Positions 8,398 through 22,375 of a DNA stretch of 64,000 bases are shown in pieces (positions within the stretch are counted from its first letter, which is position 1; each line of letters starts with the position of its first letter). Source of the stretch: Luteimonas padinae (GTDB lineage: Bacteria; Pseudomonadota; Gammaproteobacteria; Xanthomonadales; Xanthomonadaceae). The notes beneath the pieces were generated by a model. That model searched no databases. It saw only the letters and a program-made list of their open reading frames with translations, and was not told the origin of the DNA. Both the position numbers and the translations under genes were made by a program. Location of the stretch: positions 62,001 to 126,000 of the forward strand of contig NZ_BMZT01000003.1 in the NCBI RefSeq assembly GCF_014652935.1, given 5' to 3'.

Positions 8398-9634
8398 GGC
8401 GCGTCACCCGGCTCGATCCCGATCTCCACGCCTTCCAGCACCGCCCCCGCGATCTCGATGCGCGGGGCGCTGGCGCGCCCGGCGAGCGGCGGCAGCGGCG
8501 TGCCGGTGGCGGCGGCGTCCATCCAGCCCAGCAGCTCCGGAATGCGGACGCCGGCGCGGGCCTGGGCGCCATCGCGCCGCAGATGCAGGCCGACGGGGCC
8601 GGACAGGTCGCGCGCGCCGGCATAGGCCAGCGCGACGGCGATCGGCGCGGGCGATGCGTCCAGCGGCGCCGGAAGCGCCGGCCATGCTTCGGGCCAGTCC
8701 GGCATGCGGCCGGTGAATTCCAGCAGCAGGGCGTGTCCGAAGGCCCCGCGTCCGTTCAAGTCCAGCCGCGGCACGATGCCCTCGACGCGCAGCGCGACCG
8801 CCGCCGGCGCCAGCGTCCAGGTGCCGTCGCGCAGGCGCAGCGGGCCGTGCGTGCCGAGCGCGAAGCGCAGCGGTTCGCCTTCGCCGCGGTACTCGGCGGA
8901 CATGCCAAAGCGCAGCGGCGCGACGCGCAGGATGCCGCCGCCGAAGCGCAGCGGCCCCGAGGCGGCGACGGTGGCGGGTAGCTGCCAGTCCGCGCCCTCG
9001 ATGCGCACGCGGCCGCGCGCGCTGGCGCCCGCGCCGTCGGCGGGCCGCGTGGCCGCGAGATGGAGGTCGAAGTGGACGCGGGTCGGGGCGGCCAGCTCGA
9101 GCACGCCGCGCGCGTGCGCGGCCACCGGCCGGCCTTCGCCGAGCGAGGGCAGGTCGAGGTCGAGCCCGTGCAGCGCCCAGCCTTCGCCCAGCAGCCGTCC
9201 GTCGCGGACGCCGATGCCGTCGGACAGCGTCGGCAGCCGGCCTGCGCCCGGCGGCCGGCCGGCGAGCCAGGCCTGCAGCAGCGCCAGGTCCAGCACCGGT
9301 GCGTCGAGTTCGATGCGCTCCAGCACCAGCGGTGCCGCGCGCTCGCGCAGGGTCGACCACGGCAGCGACACCAGCAGCCGCTCCGCGCGCAGCAGCGGCG
9401 CGCCCGCACCCGGCGCACGTACCACGACGTCGCGTACCTCGAGCAGCGGGGAGCCGCGCAGGCGATAGCGCGCCTCGCCTTCGAAGTCGATGTCCAGCCC
9501 GAGCGCGTCGCCGACGCTGCCCAGCGCGATGCGCGCGAGCTGCCGCGGCTGCATGAGGATCGCCGCGGCCAGCGCGACCAGCAGCAGCACGACCACGGCG
9601 ATGCCGGCGGCGAGCGCAAGCCCGCGGCGCAGCC

Positions 9635-9638
<4 letters not shown>
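8394..9638 (-). CDS. AsmA-like / DUF748-type membrane-anchored protein
   Basis: 414 aa. The N-terminus has a short basic stretch (MRLRRGLA) and one membrane helix (about 8-30), followed by a long beta-rich periplasmic region (EGEARYRLRGSPLLEVRDV, alternating polar/hydrophobic strands). This is the pattern of AsmA-like proteins related to TamB and YhdP, which are implicated in moving or assembling lipids in the envelope. It is shorter than most AsmA proteins. The GTG start overlaps the ftsY stop (GTGA), and its stop overlaps mutY, so it sits in a strictly coupled operon. Family assignment is moderate; function is inferred only from architecture. Confidence 0.7.
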
Positions 9639-12255
<2,617 letters not shown>

Positions 12256-12292
12256 ACTCACCACCAACGCAACGATCTCCTGGGGAACACGA

Positions 12293-12790
12293 ATGAAGAC
12301 CACCACCCGCCTGCTCCTGTCCGCCTGCCTCGCGCTGCCGCTGCTTGCGGCCTGCAAGAAGGAAGAGGCGCCCGTCGCCGTCGTCGCCGCGCCGCTGACC
12401 GCGCCGGCCACCGCCGACGACACCGCCTGGCGCGCCTACGTCTCCGACGTGGTGACGCGCAACATGGAAGGCATCGTCAACCAGCCCTACGTCTACTACC
12501 TGCCGGCACCGACAGGCGACGAGGCCGCCGACGCCGGCAACTACGAGCGCCTGTCCGACAAGGCCACCAGCGACGTGTCGCGCGGCATCGTGCGCGGCAA
12601 CATGCTGGCCTATGCCTCGTCGGACTCGGCGAAGATGGCCGACATCATCGTCAACGCCTTCGCCGGCGTCGAACCCGACACCATGAAGGGCGTGCGCGTC
12701 GTGTTCATCGGCGCCGCTGCCGACCGCGAGCGCGTGTCCGCCGCCGTGGCCCCGGCCGCCGTGGAGTTCATCTTCGTCGAGGCGAAGTAA
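12293..12790 (+). CDS. Uncharacterised lipoprotein
   Basis: 165 aa. The signal peptide ends in lipobox LPLLAAC followed by KKEEAP, so it is a lipid-anchored periplasmic protein. The mature part has two short repeats of charged/aromatic segments (NQPYVYYLPAP, VRVVFIGAAADRERV) and ends FIFVEAK. I do not recognise a named domain; similar lipoproteins occur next to coaD in Xanthomonadaceae. TGGGG upstream of ATG 12293 is a modest ribosome site. Confidence 0.75.
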   Translation: MKTTTRLLLSACLALPLLAACKKEEAPVAVVAAPLTAPATADDTAWRAYVSDVVTRNMEGIVNQPYVYYLPAPTGDEAADAGNYERLSDKATSDVSRGIVRGNMLAYASSDSAKMADIIVNAFAGVEPDTMKGVRVVFIGAAADRERVSAAVAPAAVEFIFVEAK

Positions 12791-14886
<2,096 letters not shown>

Positions 14887-14925
14887 CCACCGTCCGAGCC
14901 ACCACCCTGGCCATGGTGCCATCGC

Positions 14926-14962
14926 CCCTGACCATGATCCCCACGATCCCTGACCATGATCC
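14926..14962. repeat. 15-bp direct repeat CCCTGACCATGATCC
   Basis: Two exact copies at 14926-14940 and 14948-14962, period 22, immediately left of palindromic repeat copy 2. Probably a small local duplication. Confidence 0.7.
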
Positions 14963-15056
14963 TGTAGGAGCAGCTACAGCTGCGACCGGAATCTCCAGGC
15001 GGGCATGAATTCGTCTGGGCCGGTGAACCGGGTCGCAGCTGTAGCTGCTCCTGCAG
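14962..15056. repeat. Xanthomonadaceae palindromic repeat, copy 2
   Basis: Left arm CTGTAGGAGCAGCTACAG (14962 on, ending TGCGACC at 14987) and inverted right arm GGTCGCAGCTGTAGCTGC ending CTCCTGCAG at 15056, separated by 43 bases. Lies between ggt and the metallo-beta-lactamase-fold gene. Confidence 0.9.
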
Positions 15057-15100
15057 TGGCTGGTGGGCGACAAGTGGTGGACGGACACGAGGATATCCAC

Positions 15101-16009
15101 ATGAAACTCTGGTCGATCGAAGGCAATACCCAGCGGCTCGACGGCGGCTCGATGTTCGGCAACGCGCCGCGGGCGATGTGGTCGAAATGGATGGAGCCGG
15201 ACGCGCAGAACCGCATCCGGCTCGCCACGCGTGCGCTGCTGGCGACGCCGTTCAATGGGCGCACGGTGCTGTTCGAGGCCGGCATCGGCGCCTTCTTCGA
15301 GCCGAAGCTGCGCGAGCGCTACGCCATCGGTGGCGACGGCCACGTGCTGCTGGATTCGCTGCGCGAGGCCGGCTTCGGCCACGAGGACATCGACGTGGTG
15401 GTGCTGAGCCACCTGCACTTCGACCACGCCGGCGGGCTGCTGTCGGCCTGGGAAGAGGGCCGGGACCCGGAGCTGCTGTTCCCCAACGCCACCTTCGTGA
15501 TCGGCCGCGAGCAGTGGGAGCGCGCGCGCGATCCGCACCCGCGCGATCGCGCCAGCTACATCCCGGCGCTGCTGCCGCTGCTCGAGGCCAGCGGCCGCGT
15601 GGAGCTGGTGGATCACGGCAGCGACCGCACGCCGGCGCTGGGCGACGCGGTGCGCTTCCACTGGAGCCACGGCCATACGCCGGGGATGATGCTGGCCGAG
15701 ATCCTCGGCCCGGAGCGCCGCGACGACGGCCACCACGGCGGCGTGGTGTTCTGCGCCGACCTCGTGCCCGGGCTGCCCTGGGTGCACGTGCCAATCACCA
15801 TGGGCTACGACCGCTGCGCCGAGACCCTGATCGACGAGAAGCAGGCCTTCCTCGACGACAAGTTCGCCCGCGGCGTGCACCTGTACTTCACCCACGATCC
15901 CGACTGCGCGCTCGCTCAGCTCGACCGCGACGCGCGCGGCCGGTTCAGCGGCGTGCACCAGGTGCAACGGCTGCAGGCGCGCAGCCTTGGAGCCAACGGC
16001 GCGGACTGA
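15101..16009 (+). CDS. Metallo-beta-lactamase-fold hydrolase
   Basis: 302 aa. The zinc-binding signature HLHFDHAGG (HxHxDH) lies near residue 105, with further ligands in WSHGHTPGM and FCADLVPG and a late His in FTHDPD, the arrangement of a dinuclear metallohydrolase. The N-terminus ([20 protein letters not shown]) and the overall layout resemble the branch that includes N-acyl-homoserine-lactone lactonases and related enzymes, but the substrate cannot be read from sequence. No signal peptide, so cytoplasmic. GAGGATAT precedes ATG 15101. It stands alone after a repeat. Confidence 0.85.
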   Translation: MKLWSIEGNTQRLDGGSMFGNAPRAMWSKWMEPDAQNRIRLATRALLATPFNGRTVLFEAGIGAFFEPKLRERYAIGGDGHVLLDSLREAGFGHEDIDVVVLSHLHFDHAGGLLSAWEEGRDPELLFPNATFVIGREQWERARDPHPRDRASYIPALLPLLEASGRVELVDHGSDRTPALGDAVRFHWSHGHTPGMMLAEILGPERRDDGHHGGVVFCADLVPGLPWVHVPITMGYDRCAETLIDEKQAFLDDKFARGVHLYFTHDPDCALAQLDRDARGRFSGVHQVQRLQARSLGANGAD

Positions 16010-16012
16010 GGG

Positions 16013-16666
16013 TCAGCCGACGCCCGCGCGGTACAGCAGCCAGGCCAGGCAGCCGGCGAGCAGGCTGGCGAGGGCGGCGATCGTCCACGGCAGCCAGACC
16101 CGCCAGGCGGCGCGCGGCCCGTGCCGCGGAATCCCCGCATCGTCTTTCCCGGGATCCGGCACCAAGTGGAGCGTCGACGTGGACGCCGAGGGGGCCGGCA
16201 CGCCATCGCGCGACGTCGCCTGGCCATGCGCCGCCCCGTTCCGCAGTCCCGGTGGCCGGTGCGCGGCCGGTGCCGGCATCGGCGGCAGCAGCGTCGCCGG
16301 CAACGCCAGGCGGTAGCCCTCGCCATAGATGGTCTGCAGGACGTTGCCGTGCGGGTCGCCGAGCGCCACGCGAAGGCGGCGCATGACCTTGGACACCGCG
16401 CTGTCGAAAACGGCCTCGGCGCCCGGCCAGGCTTCGGCGATCAGGTGGGCGCGCGGCACCACGGAATCGGCCTGCCGCAGCAGGCATTCCAGCACCGCGA
16501 GCGCGCGCGGATCCAGCTCCATGCGGCGCTCACCGCTGTGCAGGCTGCGGGACGCGGGCACGAGGCGGTAGCGGCCGAACAGCCATTCCCCCGCCGGCGG
16601 CGCGTGGGCGGGCGGGATCGGGCCCTCGGGGGCCGGAGGCGTCGGCGGCAGCGGAGCGGTGGCCAC
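16013..16666 (-). CDS. Winged-helix (OmpR/ToxR-type) regulator with C-terminal membrane anchor
   Basis: 217 aa. Residues about 27-125 are a trans_reg_C winged helix: FGRYRLVPASRSL, LDPRALAVLECLL, SAVSKVMRRLRVALGD, IYGEGYRLAL. There is no receiver domain. A Pro/His-rich linker leads to one hydrophobic segment (about 189-213, LPWTIAALASLLAGCLAWLL) ending only a few residues before the stop. It is therefore CadC/ToxR-like in layout but lacks a periplasmic sensor domain. The GTG start at 16666 is the first in frame and its ribosome site is weak, so the first 25 residues are uncertain. Target genes are unknown. Confidence 0.78.
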   Translation of the reverse strand: MATAPLPPTPPAPEGPIPPAHAPPAGEWLFGRYRLVPASRSLHSGERRMELDPRALAVLECLLRQADSVVPRAHLIAEAWPGAEAVFDSAVSKVMRRLRVALGDPHGNVLQTIYGEGYRLALPATLLPPMPAPAAHRPPGLRNGAAHGQATSRDGVPAPSASTSTLHLVPDPGKDDAGIPRHGPRAAWRVWLPWTIAALASLLAGCLAWLLYRAGVG

Positions 16667-16738
16667 ATCCCGGGCAACGCGGGATGCCCGGGGGGCAGGA
16701 CAGCGTGGACGCGCGCCGTGCGCCCGCGCAACGTCCCC

Positions 16739-17368
16739 TCAGGCGCGGGTGCCGAAGATCTTGTCGCCGGCGTCGCCAAGGCCGGGGAGGATGTAGCCCA
16801 GTTCGTTCAGGCGCTCGTCGATCGACGCCACGTAGACCTCGACGTCGGGATGGCGGGCCCCGAGCGCCCGCAGGCCCTCCGGTGCGGCCACCAGGAACAG
16901 CCCCTTGATCCGCGTGCAGCCGGCCTTCTTCAGCATGTCGACCGTGGCCACCAGCGTGCCGCCCGTGGCCAGCATCGGGTCGAGGATCAGCGCGGTGCGG
17001 TCGGCCATGTCGCCCACCAGGTTCTCGTAGTAGGCCATGGCCTCGAGGGTGGATTCGTCGCGGCGGATGCCGACCACGCCGACCTTGGCCGCGGGGATCA
17101 GCTCCAGCACGCCGGGCAGCATGCCCAGGCCTGCGCGCAGGATCGGCACCAGGGTGATCTTGCGGCCCTTGATGCGGCGCACGCGCACCGGGCCGGCCCA
17201 GCCTTCGACCTCGGCATCCTCGCATTCGAGGTCGGCGGTGGCCTCGTAGGTGAGCAGCGCCGCGACCTCGCCCGCGAGCTCGCGGAAGGTCTTGGTGCTG
17301 TTGTCGGCGCGGCGCATCAGGCCGAGCTTGTGCTGCACGAGGGGATGGCGGACTTCGACGATCTTCAA
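16739..17368 (-). CDS. upp: Uracil phosphoribosyltransferase
   Basis: 209 aa, the standard length. Uracil plus PRPP gives UMP (pyrimidine salvage). TTG start gives [19 protein letters not shown], which matches the family N-terminus exactly. PRPP-binding loop [12 protein letters not shown] and the uracil-binding C-terminus [16 protein letters not shown] are present. Stands alone, downstream of the TonB-receptor terminator region and upstream of the winged-helix gene. Confidence 0.96.
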   Translation of the reverse strand: MKIVEVRHPLVQHKLGLMRRADNSTKTFRELAGEVAALLTYEATADLECEDAEVEGWAGPVRVRRIKGRKITLVPILRAGLGMLPGVLELIPAAKVGVVGIRRDESTLEAMAYYENLVGDMADRTALILDPMLATGGTLVATVDMLKKAGCTRIKGLFLVAAPEGLRALGARHPDVEVYVASIDERLNELGYILPGLGDAGDKIFGTRA

Positions 17369-17434
17369 CGTTGCGGTGCCTGGGGAGCGATGCCGGAAGT
17401 CTGCAACAAAGTCGCGGCCGTGTGCATGCCGGCC

Positions 17435-17469
17435 ACGAAAAAGCCGGCCATCGGGCCGGCTTTTCCGTG
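17435..17469. terminator. Bidirectional Rho-independent terminator
   Basis: AAAAA-GCCGGCC-atcg-GGCCGGC-TTTT, with outer bases CCACGA/TCCGTGG extending the stem. On the minus strand it follows the TonB-receptor stop by 24 bases, so that is its likely gene. Confidence 0.88.
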
Positions 17470-17492
17470 GTCCGGTGGGCAGGGCGCCCGGC

Positions 17493-19811
17493 TCAGAACG
17501 CCCAGCGCATGACCAGCTGGTAGCTGGGGCCGGCTTCTTCGGTCTCCAGCTCGAACTCGTCGTAGTCGCGCGCGAACTGGTCTTCCAAGGTGTTGAACTT
17601 GTGGAAGACCTCGTCCTTCGACGCGTCCAGCAGGTTCGCCGCGGTGAAGCGCAGCGAGAAGCTGTTGCCGAACCGCTTCTCGACGAAGGCTTCGAGGTCC
17701 TCGCCGTAGCTGATGGTGACCTCCTCGCCGACGATGCGCTCGTATGCGTCGCCCTGCTTGCGGTACGACAGGCCGAAGCTGGCGTCGAGCGTCGGCAGGT
17801 CCTGGATGAAGCCGACGTTGAAGGTCGATTTGGCCTGGTTGTTGAAGCGGCGCTCGCCCATGAAGTCGTCGACATCGGACTTCACGTAGGCGTAGTTCAT
17901 GAACACGCCGGTGTTCTCCATGCCGAAGGCCCCCAGCGGGGTGGACAGGTCGAACTCGAGGCCGTAGACCTTGCCGCTGCCGACGTTGGCCGAGGTGAAC
18001 ACCCAGCTGTTGGCGGGCTCGGCGGCCATGGCCTCCTCGATGGTGGCGTACTCGCCATCGTCCACCAGGTCCTCCCAGGTGCCGATCATTTCATCGCTGG
18101 GCTCGCCGGTGTTGACCAGCTCGATCAGGTTGTCGATGTCGCGGTAGAAGAGGTTGATGCCGACCACGCCACGGCGGCCGAGGCGGTGCTCGTAGCCGAG
18201 GTCGAGGCCGTTGGCGGTCTCAGGGTCGAGGTGCGGGTTGCCGATGTAGTCGTTGTCGCCGTACTCGCCGTCGAGCAGCGCTGGGATCAGCGCGTTGAAG
18301 TCCGGGCGCTTGATGCTCCGGGCCAGCGACAGGCTGATGCGGTCGGCGTCGGTCAGGTCCCACTTCAGGTGCAGCGACGGCAGCAGCTCGCCGTAGTCCT
18401 TGGACACGCGGACGAGGTCGCCGTCCTGGCTGGACTCGATGTCCGAATCGGTGCGCTCGTAGCGCAGGCCGGCTTCCCAGGCCATCACGCCGGTGCCGCC
18501 GGAGAACATGAGGTACGGGTCGATCCGCGTCTCCTCGATCAGGCTGCCGACCATGGTGTCGGGCTGGTACACCACCGGGTCGCCTTCGTTGTCGGCGGCG
18601 AACTCGTAGTAGGCGTGGTCGATCTCGCGCTCCTTGGCACGGTAGTCGACGCCGAACTGCATCTCGGTGCCGCCGAGCCAGCGCTTGTGCGCGATCTTGA
18701 AGCTGGTCTCGGTGTCGCTGGCGTCGATGTCCAGGCGCTCGGCCTCGGACTCGTCCCACTCGCCGTCGACGTAGGCGTGCGCCTCTTCCGTCTCGATGCT
18801 GCTGTCCTCGAACCTGGCGTAGTCGAAGTCCAGCTCGGTGGTGCCGCCGGCCATGTCGAAGCGGTACTCGGCGCCGATGCCCCAGTTCTTCTGGTCCACG
18901 GTGCTGAAGCCGGGAACGTCGGCGGTGATCACCTCGCCGTCGTCGTATTCCTCCTCGTACGACACCTCGGTCACGTCGCGGTCGGTCTTGACGTAGAAGC
19001 CGTCGATGCTCAGCCGCCCGGTCTCGCCGACGTCGGCGGTGTACGAGACGTTGCCGGAGTAGTCGCGGCCGTCCTTGATCTCCTCCTGGTCCTCCCAGCT
19101 GACCAGCTCCTGCATCGACGGGTCGGAGAAGCGGTCGGAGCGCTTGTACTTGCCGCGGTAGCGGTCCTGCACGTTGATGCCGCCGAGGATGCGTCCGCCC
19201 AGGGCCTCGCCGCTGGCGACTGCGCCGAAGGACGGGTTGACTTCGCCGTCGTCCCAGCGGGTCGCGCCCAGGCGCAGGTAGCCGCCGTCGAACTCGTAGG
19301 CGTCGCGCAGCACGATGTTGATCGCGCCGGCCACCGCGTCGCCGGAGCGGTTGGCGCTGTTGCTGCGCAGGACCTCGATGCGGTCGACCATCTCGGCCGG
19401 GATGCGGTCGATCCAGAACGAGCGGTCGTCGCCGGCGCCGGGCACCTTCTTGCCGTTGATCAGGACCTGGGTGTAGCCGCCGGCGAGGCCGCGCAGCTGC
19501 ACGCCGTCGTATTCCATGATGTCGGAGCCGACGAAGGCGGCGCCCGGCACGCGCTTGACCATGTCGCCGACGGTCGTGGGTTCGAAGCGCTGGAAATACT
19601 CGAGGTCGTAGCTCAGCACCGGCTCGATGTCCGCGGTGCGGTTGCGATAGGCGATTTCGCCCTGCACCACGACCGAATCGAGCTGCTTGGGGTCGGGGGC
19701 CGCATCGGTGGAGCCGTCCAGGGCCGCGTCCTGTGCGAACGCGGCGGGTGCCGCCAGCGCGAACAGAAGTGCCTGCGAGAGGAGGGTGGTCTTGAGGGTG
19801 TTGCGGATCAT
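17493..19811 (-). CDS. TonB-dependent outer-membrane receptor
   Basis: 772 aa from ATG 19811. A signal peptide [20 protein letters not shown] ends after AAPAAFA. A TonB-box-like stretch (LDSVVVQGE), then the plug domain ([60 protein letters not shown]), then a 22-strand barrel ending YQLVMRWAF with the expected C-terminal Phe. Energised by TonB-ExbBD, such receptors import scarce ligands. The ligand is unknown: the only clue is the divergent secreted phosphoesterase, which suggests a phosphorylated compound (inference). ATG 19838 and 19940 are alternative in-frame starts; 19811 gives the cleanest signal peptide. The barrel loops are unusually rich in Asp/Glu. Confidence 0.9.
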   Translation of the reverse strand: MIRNTLKTTLLSQALLFALAAPAAFAQDAALDGSTDAAPDPKQLDSVVVQGEIAYRNRTADIEPVLSYDLEYFQRFEPTTVGDMVKRVPGAAFVGSDIMEYDGVQLRGLAGGYTQVLINGKKVPGAGDDRSFWIDRIPAEMVDRIEVLRSNSANRSGDAVAGAINIVLRDAYEFDGGYLRLGATRWDDGEVNPSFGAVASGEALGGRILGGINVQDRYRGKYKRSDRFSDPSMQELVSWEDQEEIKDGRDYSGNVSYTADVGETGRLSIDGFYVKTDRDVTEVSYEEEYDDGEVITADVPGFSTVDQKNWGIGAEYRFDMAGGTTELDFDYARFEDSSIETEEAHAYVDGEWDESEAERLDIDASDTETSFKIAHKRWLGGTEMQFGVDYRAKEREIDHAYYEFAADNEGDPVVYQPDTMVGSLIEETRIDPYLMFSGGTGVMAWEAGLRYERTDSDIESSQDGDLVRVSKDYGELLPSLHLKWDLTDADRISLSLARSIKRPDFNALIPALLDGEYGDNDYIGNPHLDPETANGLDLGYEHRLGRRGVVGINLFYRDIDNLIELVNTGEPSDEMIGTWEDLVDDGEYATIEEAMAAEPANSWVFTSANVGSGKVYGLEFDLSTPLGAFGMENTGVFMNYAYVKSDVDDFMGERRFNNQAKSTFNVGFIQDLPTLDASFGLSYRKQGDAYERIVGEEVTISYGEDLEAFVEKRFGNSFSLRFTAANLLDASKDEVFHKFNTLEDQFARDYDEFELETEEAGPSYQLVMRWAF

Positions 19812-19996
19812 GCGAGTCAGGCCCGGGTGCGTAGTCATCCGGGTATTGAATGTCGCTTCCATGGCAGGAATGTGACCGTGGACGGACCGCATGGCGCGCA
19901 TCCGCGGCAGCGGGACTGCGGGCTGCAACAAGTCCGTCATACAGCGGCCGGAAACTTTGCGGTTTCATGACATTCCTTTCGCAAGGTCGATCCACG

Positions 19997-21457
19997 ATGC
20001 CCAGGTTCCTGCTGTCCGCCGCCGTCCCACCGCTCCTGCACGCACGTCCGCGCGCGTCGAATCCCCTGCTGCTCGCGATGCTGCTGGCACTGCCGTTCGC
20101 GGCGGGCGCGGAGGGATCGGCGACGGGCACGGCCCGCGCGGTCGAGCCGAACACGCTCGTGCCCGCGGGCGACCTGCGCTACGCACCGGCCGCGCAGCCC
20201 GACCGCATCGTCGCTTCGCCCGCGGCCGATCCCGCGCGCGGCTTCCAGGTGTCCTGGCGCACGTCCGCGGGCGTGCAGGCGCCGAGGCTGGAGCTCGTGG
20301 TGGCGGGCGATTCGCCCGACGTGGGCGAGCCGCGCCGGCTTGTCGCGCGCACCTCGGTGTTCGGGACGGAGAACGGCGTCGGCCACCAGCACCGGGTGGA
20401 GGTCGACGGGCTGCAGCCGGACACGCTGTACGCCTTCCGCGTGCAGGGCGCCGGCGGCTGGTGGAGCCCGTGGCGGCAGCTGCGCACCGCGGCCGAGCCC
20501 GGCATGCCGCTTGAGTTCCTGTACTTCGGCGACACCCAGAACAAGAACGCCAGCCACGGCAGCCGCGTGTTGCTGGAAGCGCTGCGGCATGCGCCCGATG
20601 CCCGCCTGGCACTGTTCGCCGGCGACCTGGTCAGCGGTGGCGACGGCGAGGACGACAACGAATGGGGCGAGTGGTTCGACATCGTCGCGCCGGTCGCCGC
20701 GACCATGCTGGTGGCGCCGGCGATGGGCAACCACGAGTACGCCGAGGAGTTCGAGGACACGCCGCAGGAGCGCCGCATGATGGGCGCGCACTGGCCGCAC
20801 GCGTTCGCGCTGGCCGGCAACGGCGCCGCCGGCGCCGAGGCCTCGACCTACTGGTTCGACATGCACGACGCGCGCTTCGTGGTGCTCGACGGCACCTCCG
20901 CGCTCGACCTCGGCACCGCGCGCGCGCAGGCCGCGTGGCTGGACGGCGTACTGGGCGACGCCGGGTCGGGTGGCAGCCCGCGCGCCTGGACCATCGTCGT
21001 CGTGCACCAGCCGATGTTCTCGCCGCGCCAGGACCGCGACAACGCACTGCTGCGCGAGCATGTGCTTCCGGTGCTCGAGCGCCATCGCGTCGACCTGGTG
21101 CTGCAGGGCCACGACCACGTCTACGGCCGCCGCGGTGGCCTGGTGGAAGGGCAGGGCACGCCGCAGTACGTGGTGAGCGTGGCCGGTGCCAAGCAGTACC
21201 GGCTGTCGCCCGAGGCGCGCGCCACGATGGCGCCGGTGGCCGAGGACACCCAGCTGTACCAGCGGGTGCGCATCGACGGTGACGTGCTGCGCTACGAGGC
21301 GCGCACCGCCACCGGACGGCTGTACGACGCGTTTTCCATCGAGGGCGACCGGGCATCGGGCCGGCGCATCGTCGAGCACGTTGAAGGCCGCATCGACCAG
21401 CGCGACTGCACCCGCGCGGCCACCCTCAAGGGCCGCGCCGACCGCTGCTGGGAATGA
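19997..21457 (+). CDS. Secreted metallophosphoesterase, purple-acid-phosphatase-like
   Basis: 486 aa. An N-terminal hydrophobic signal (about 20-37, LLLAMLLALPFAAGA) exports it. Residues about 60-165 form a fibronectin-III-like domain (RGFQVSWRTSAG, DTLYAFRVQGAGGWW), as in purple acid phosphatases. The calcineurin-like phosphoesterase domain carries the metal ligands FLYFGDTQ, FAGDLVSGG, MGNHEY, VVVHQPMF and GHDHVYGR. Divergent from the TonB receptor with 185 bases between starts, so the two may share control. Likely releases phosphate from an external ester; substrate unknown. A longer in-frame start at 19967 is possible. Confidence 0.88.
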   Translation: MPRFLLSAAVPPLLHARPRASNPLLLAMLLALPFAAGAEGSATGTARAVEPNTLVPAGDLRYAPAAQPDRIVASPAADPARGFQVSWRTSAGVQAPRLELVVAGDSPDVGEPRRLVARTSVFGTENGVGHQHRVEVDGLQPDTLYAFRVQGAGGWWSPWRQLRTAAEPGMPLEFLYFGDTQNKNASHGSRVLLEALRHAPDARLALFAGDLVSGGDGEDDNEWGEWFDIVAPVAATMLVAPAMGNHEYAEEFEDTPQERRMMGAHWPHAFALAGNGAAGAEASTYWFDMHDARFVVLDGTSALDLGTARAQAAWLDGVLGDAGSGGSPRAWTIVVVHQPMFSPRQDRDNALLREHVLPVLERHRVDLVLQGHDHVYGRRGGLVEGQGTPQYVVSVAGAKQYRLSPEARATMAPVAEDTQLYQRVRIDGDVLRYEARTATGRLYDAFSIEGDRASGRRIVEHVEGRIDQRDCTRAATLKGRADRCWE

Positions 21458-21545
21458 CGGCGACGGCGAGCATGCGCGGCTTCATCGCCGCCGCATGCCC
21501 GGCCCCGGGGGCACGCGCCCGGCCCCCGCACCGCGTACGGAGCCC

Positions 21546-21708
21546 CGGCATCGAAGCCTTCTTCCGCGCGTACAAGCAGCTCCCCGCCAAAGCGGCCGGC
21601 AGCGTCAGCCTGCAGGGCTGGGGCGACGCGGCCGAGGCGCTTCGGATGCTGGACGAAGCCGCGGCGCGCCATCGCGGCGCAAAAAAAAGAGGTTCATTTC
21701 CCAAGTGA
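21546..21708 (+). pseudogene. Possible C-terminal remnant of an inorganic pyrophosphatase
   Basis: About 50 residues in frame (GIEAFFRAYKQLPAK, LQGWGDAAEALRMLDEAAAR) resemble the C-terminal helix-strand-helix of family I inorganic diphosphatase, which normally reads like FFxxYKxLE...GWxxxxEA. None of the catalytic Asp-rich region of that enzyme is present; the sequence upstream in this frame is unrelated low-complexity. An ATG at 21454 overlapping the phosphoesterase stop would open an 84-aa reading frame containing it, so a small expressed protein cannot be excluded. The match is from memory of family patterns and needs an alignment. Confidence 0.4.
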
Positions 21709-21811
21709 GTAGGCTCGCGGTCGAGCCTGACTGTGGTGATGCTGGATTGGCATCTGCTGCGGCCAGAGATGCTTGCGGGGTTGGCAAGTCGGCTCCGTGA
21801 TGGTGTACGCG

Positions 21812-21926
21812 GCCCGTCGCGCACACAGGGGGTGTGCTCCCCCGGCATCTCCGCGTCCTGCTCCCACTGCCGGCCGCCGGCCATCCATGGCCGGCTGTCC
21901 GCACACCCCCTGTGCGCGCGACGGGC
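21812..21926. repeat. Structured repeat with long complementary stem, copy A
   Basis: Outer arms of 26 bases (21812-21837 and 21901-21926) are complementary except for one G-T pair; they contain GCACACAGGGGGTGTG. They enclose a core, in reversed orientation relative to copies B and C, with CCGGCCATCCATGGCCGG and GTCCTGCTCCCACTGCCG. The core is shared with copies at 22163 and 34815, but the stem sequence is quite different. Confidence 0.85.
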
Positions 21927-21960
21927 TGTGGCCATGGTCGGCTCCGGGAACGATCGACGG

Positions 21961-22020
21961 CAACAGCAACAGCAACTGCAACAGCTACAGCAACTGCAAC
22001 AGCAACCGCAACCGCAACCG
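21961..22020. repeat. Degenerate CAACAG/CAACCG hexanucleotide tract
   Basis: Sixty bases of (CAACNG)-like units between structured repeats A and B. It reads as repeated Asn-Ser or Gln-Leu/Gln-Pro on the plus strand and Val-Ala on the minus strand; none of these sits in a credible gene. Confidence 0.85.
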
Positions 22021-22162
22021 AAGCGCCAACGTCCGCAGCAAGGCACACAACGATCCAGGCGGCAGCCGCTCGCAAACGGAAGGGCGGGTCAGAACTGGAA
22101 GGACTCGGTCAGGCAGGTCTGGCGTCTTCCCGGACCGCGGGGGAGGTGGTGCCCGGTGCGGG

Positions 22163-22254
22163 CGCAGGGGGGATGCCCAGAGCCGGCCATGGATGGCCGG
22201 CGGCCGGAAGTGGGAGCAGGACAGCGCAGATTCCGGCTGGGCATCCCCCCTGCG
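22163..22254. repeat. Structured repeat with long complementary stem, copy B
   Basis: An 18-bp perfect outer stem, CGCAGGGGGGATGCCCAG (22163-22180) and its complement at 22237-22254. Inside are the small palindrome GCCGGCCATGGATGGCCGGC and the linker GAAGTGGGAGCAGGACAGCG. The core is almost identical to copy C at 34815. Confidence 0.88.
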
Positions 22255-22318
22255 TCCGCGCCGGGCCGCCGCAGCCCGAAAAACACCAACGCGAACATTC
22301 CCCCGGTTGGGCGAAGAA

Positions 22319-22352
22319 CCAAAAAAAGAGGCCGGCTCCTGAGAGCCGGCCC
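22319..22352 (-). terminator. Rho-independent terminator of the aminotransferase gene
   Basis: Minus strand: GGCCGGCTC-tcag-GAGCCGGCC followed by TCTTTTTTT, 24 bases beyond the aminotransferase stop. Confidence 0.88.
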
Positions 22353-22375
22353 CCTGGTCAGCAGGCGCTGGCCGC

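Noticed and set aside
19812..19996. Pho-box in the TonB receptor/phosphoesterase intergenic region
   Set aside because: Single half-sites (CCGTCAT, ATGTCAT) are present but none has a second half-site at the 11-base spacing.
21605..22075. Minus-strand frame with a long Val-Ala repeat
   Set aside because: Produced by the CAACAG-type hexanucleotide tract and the structured repeat; no start signal and no known protein.
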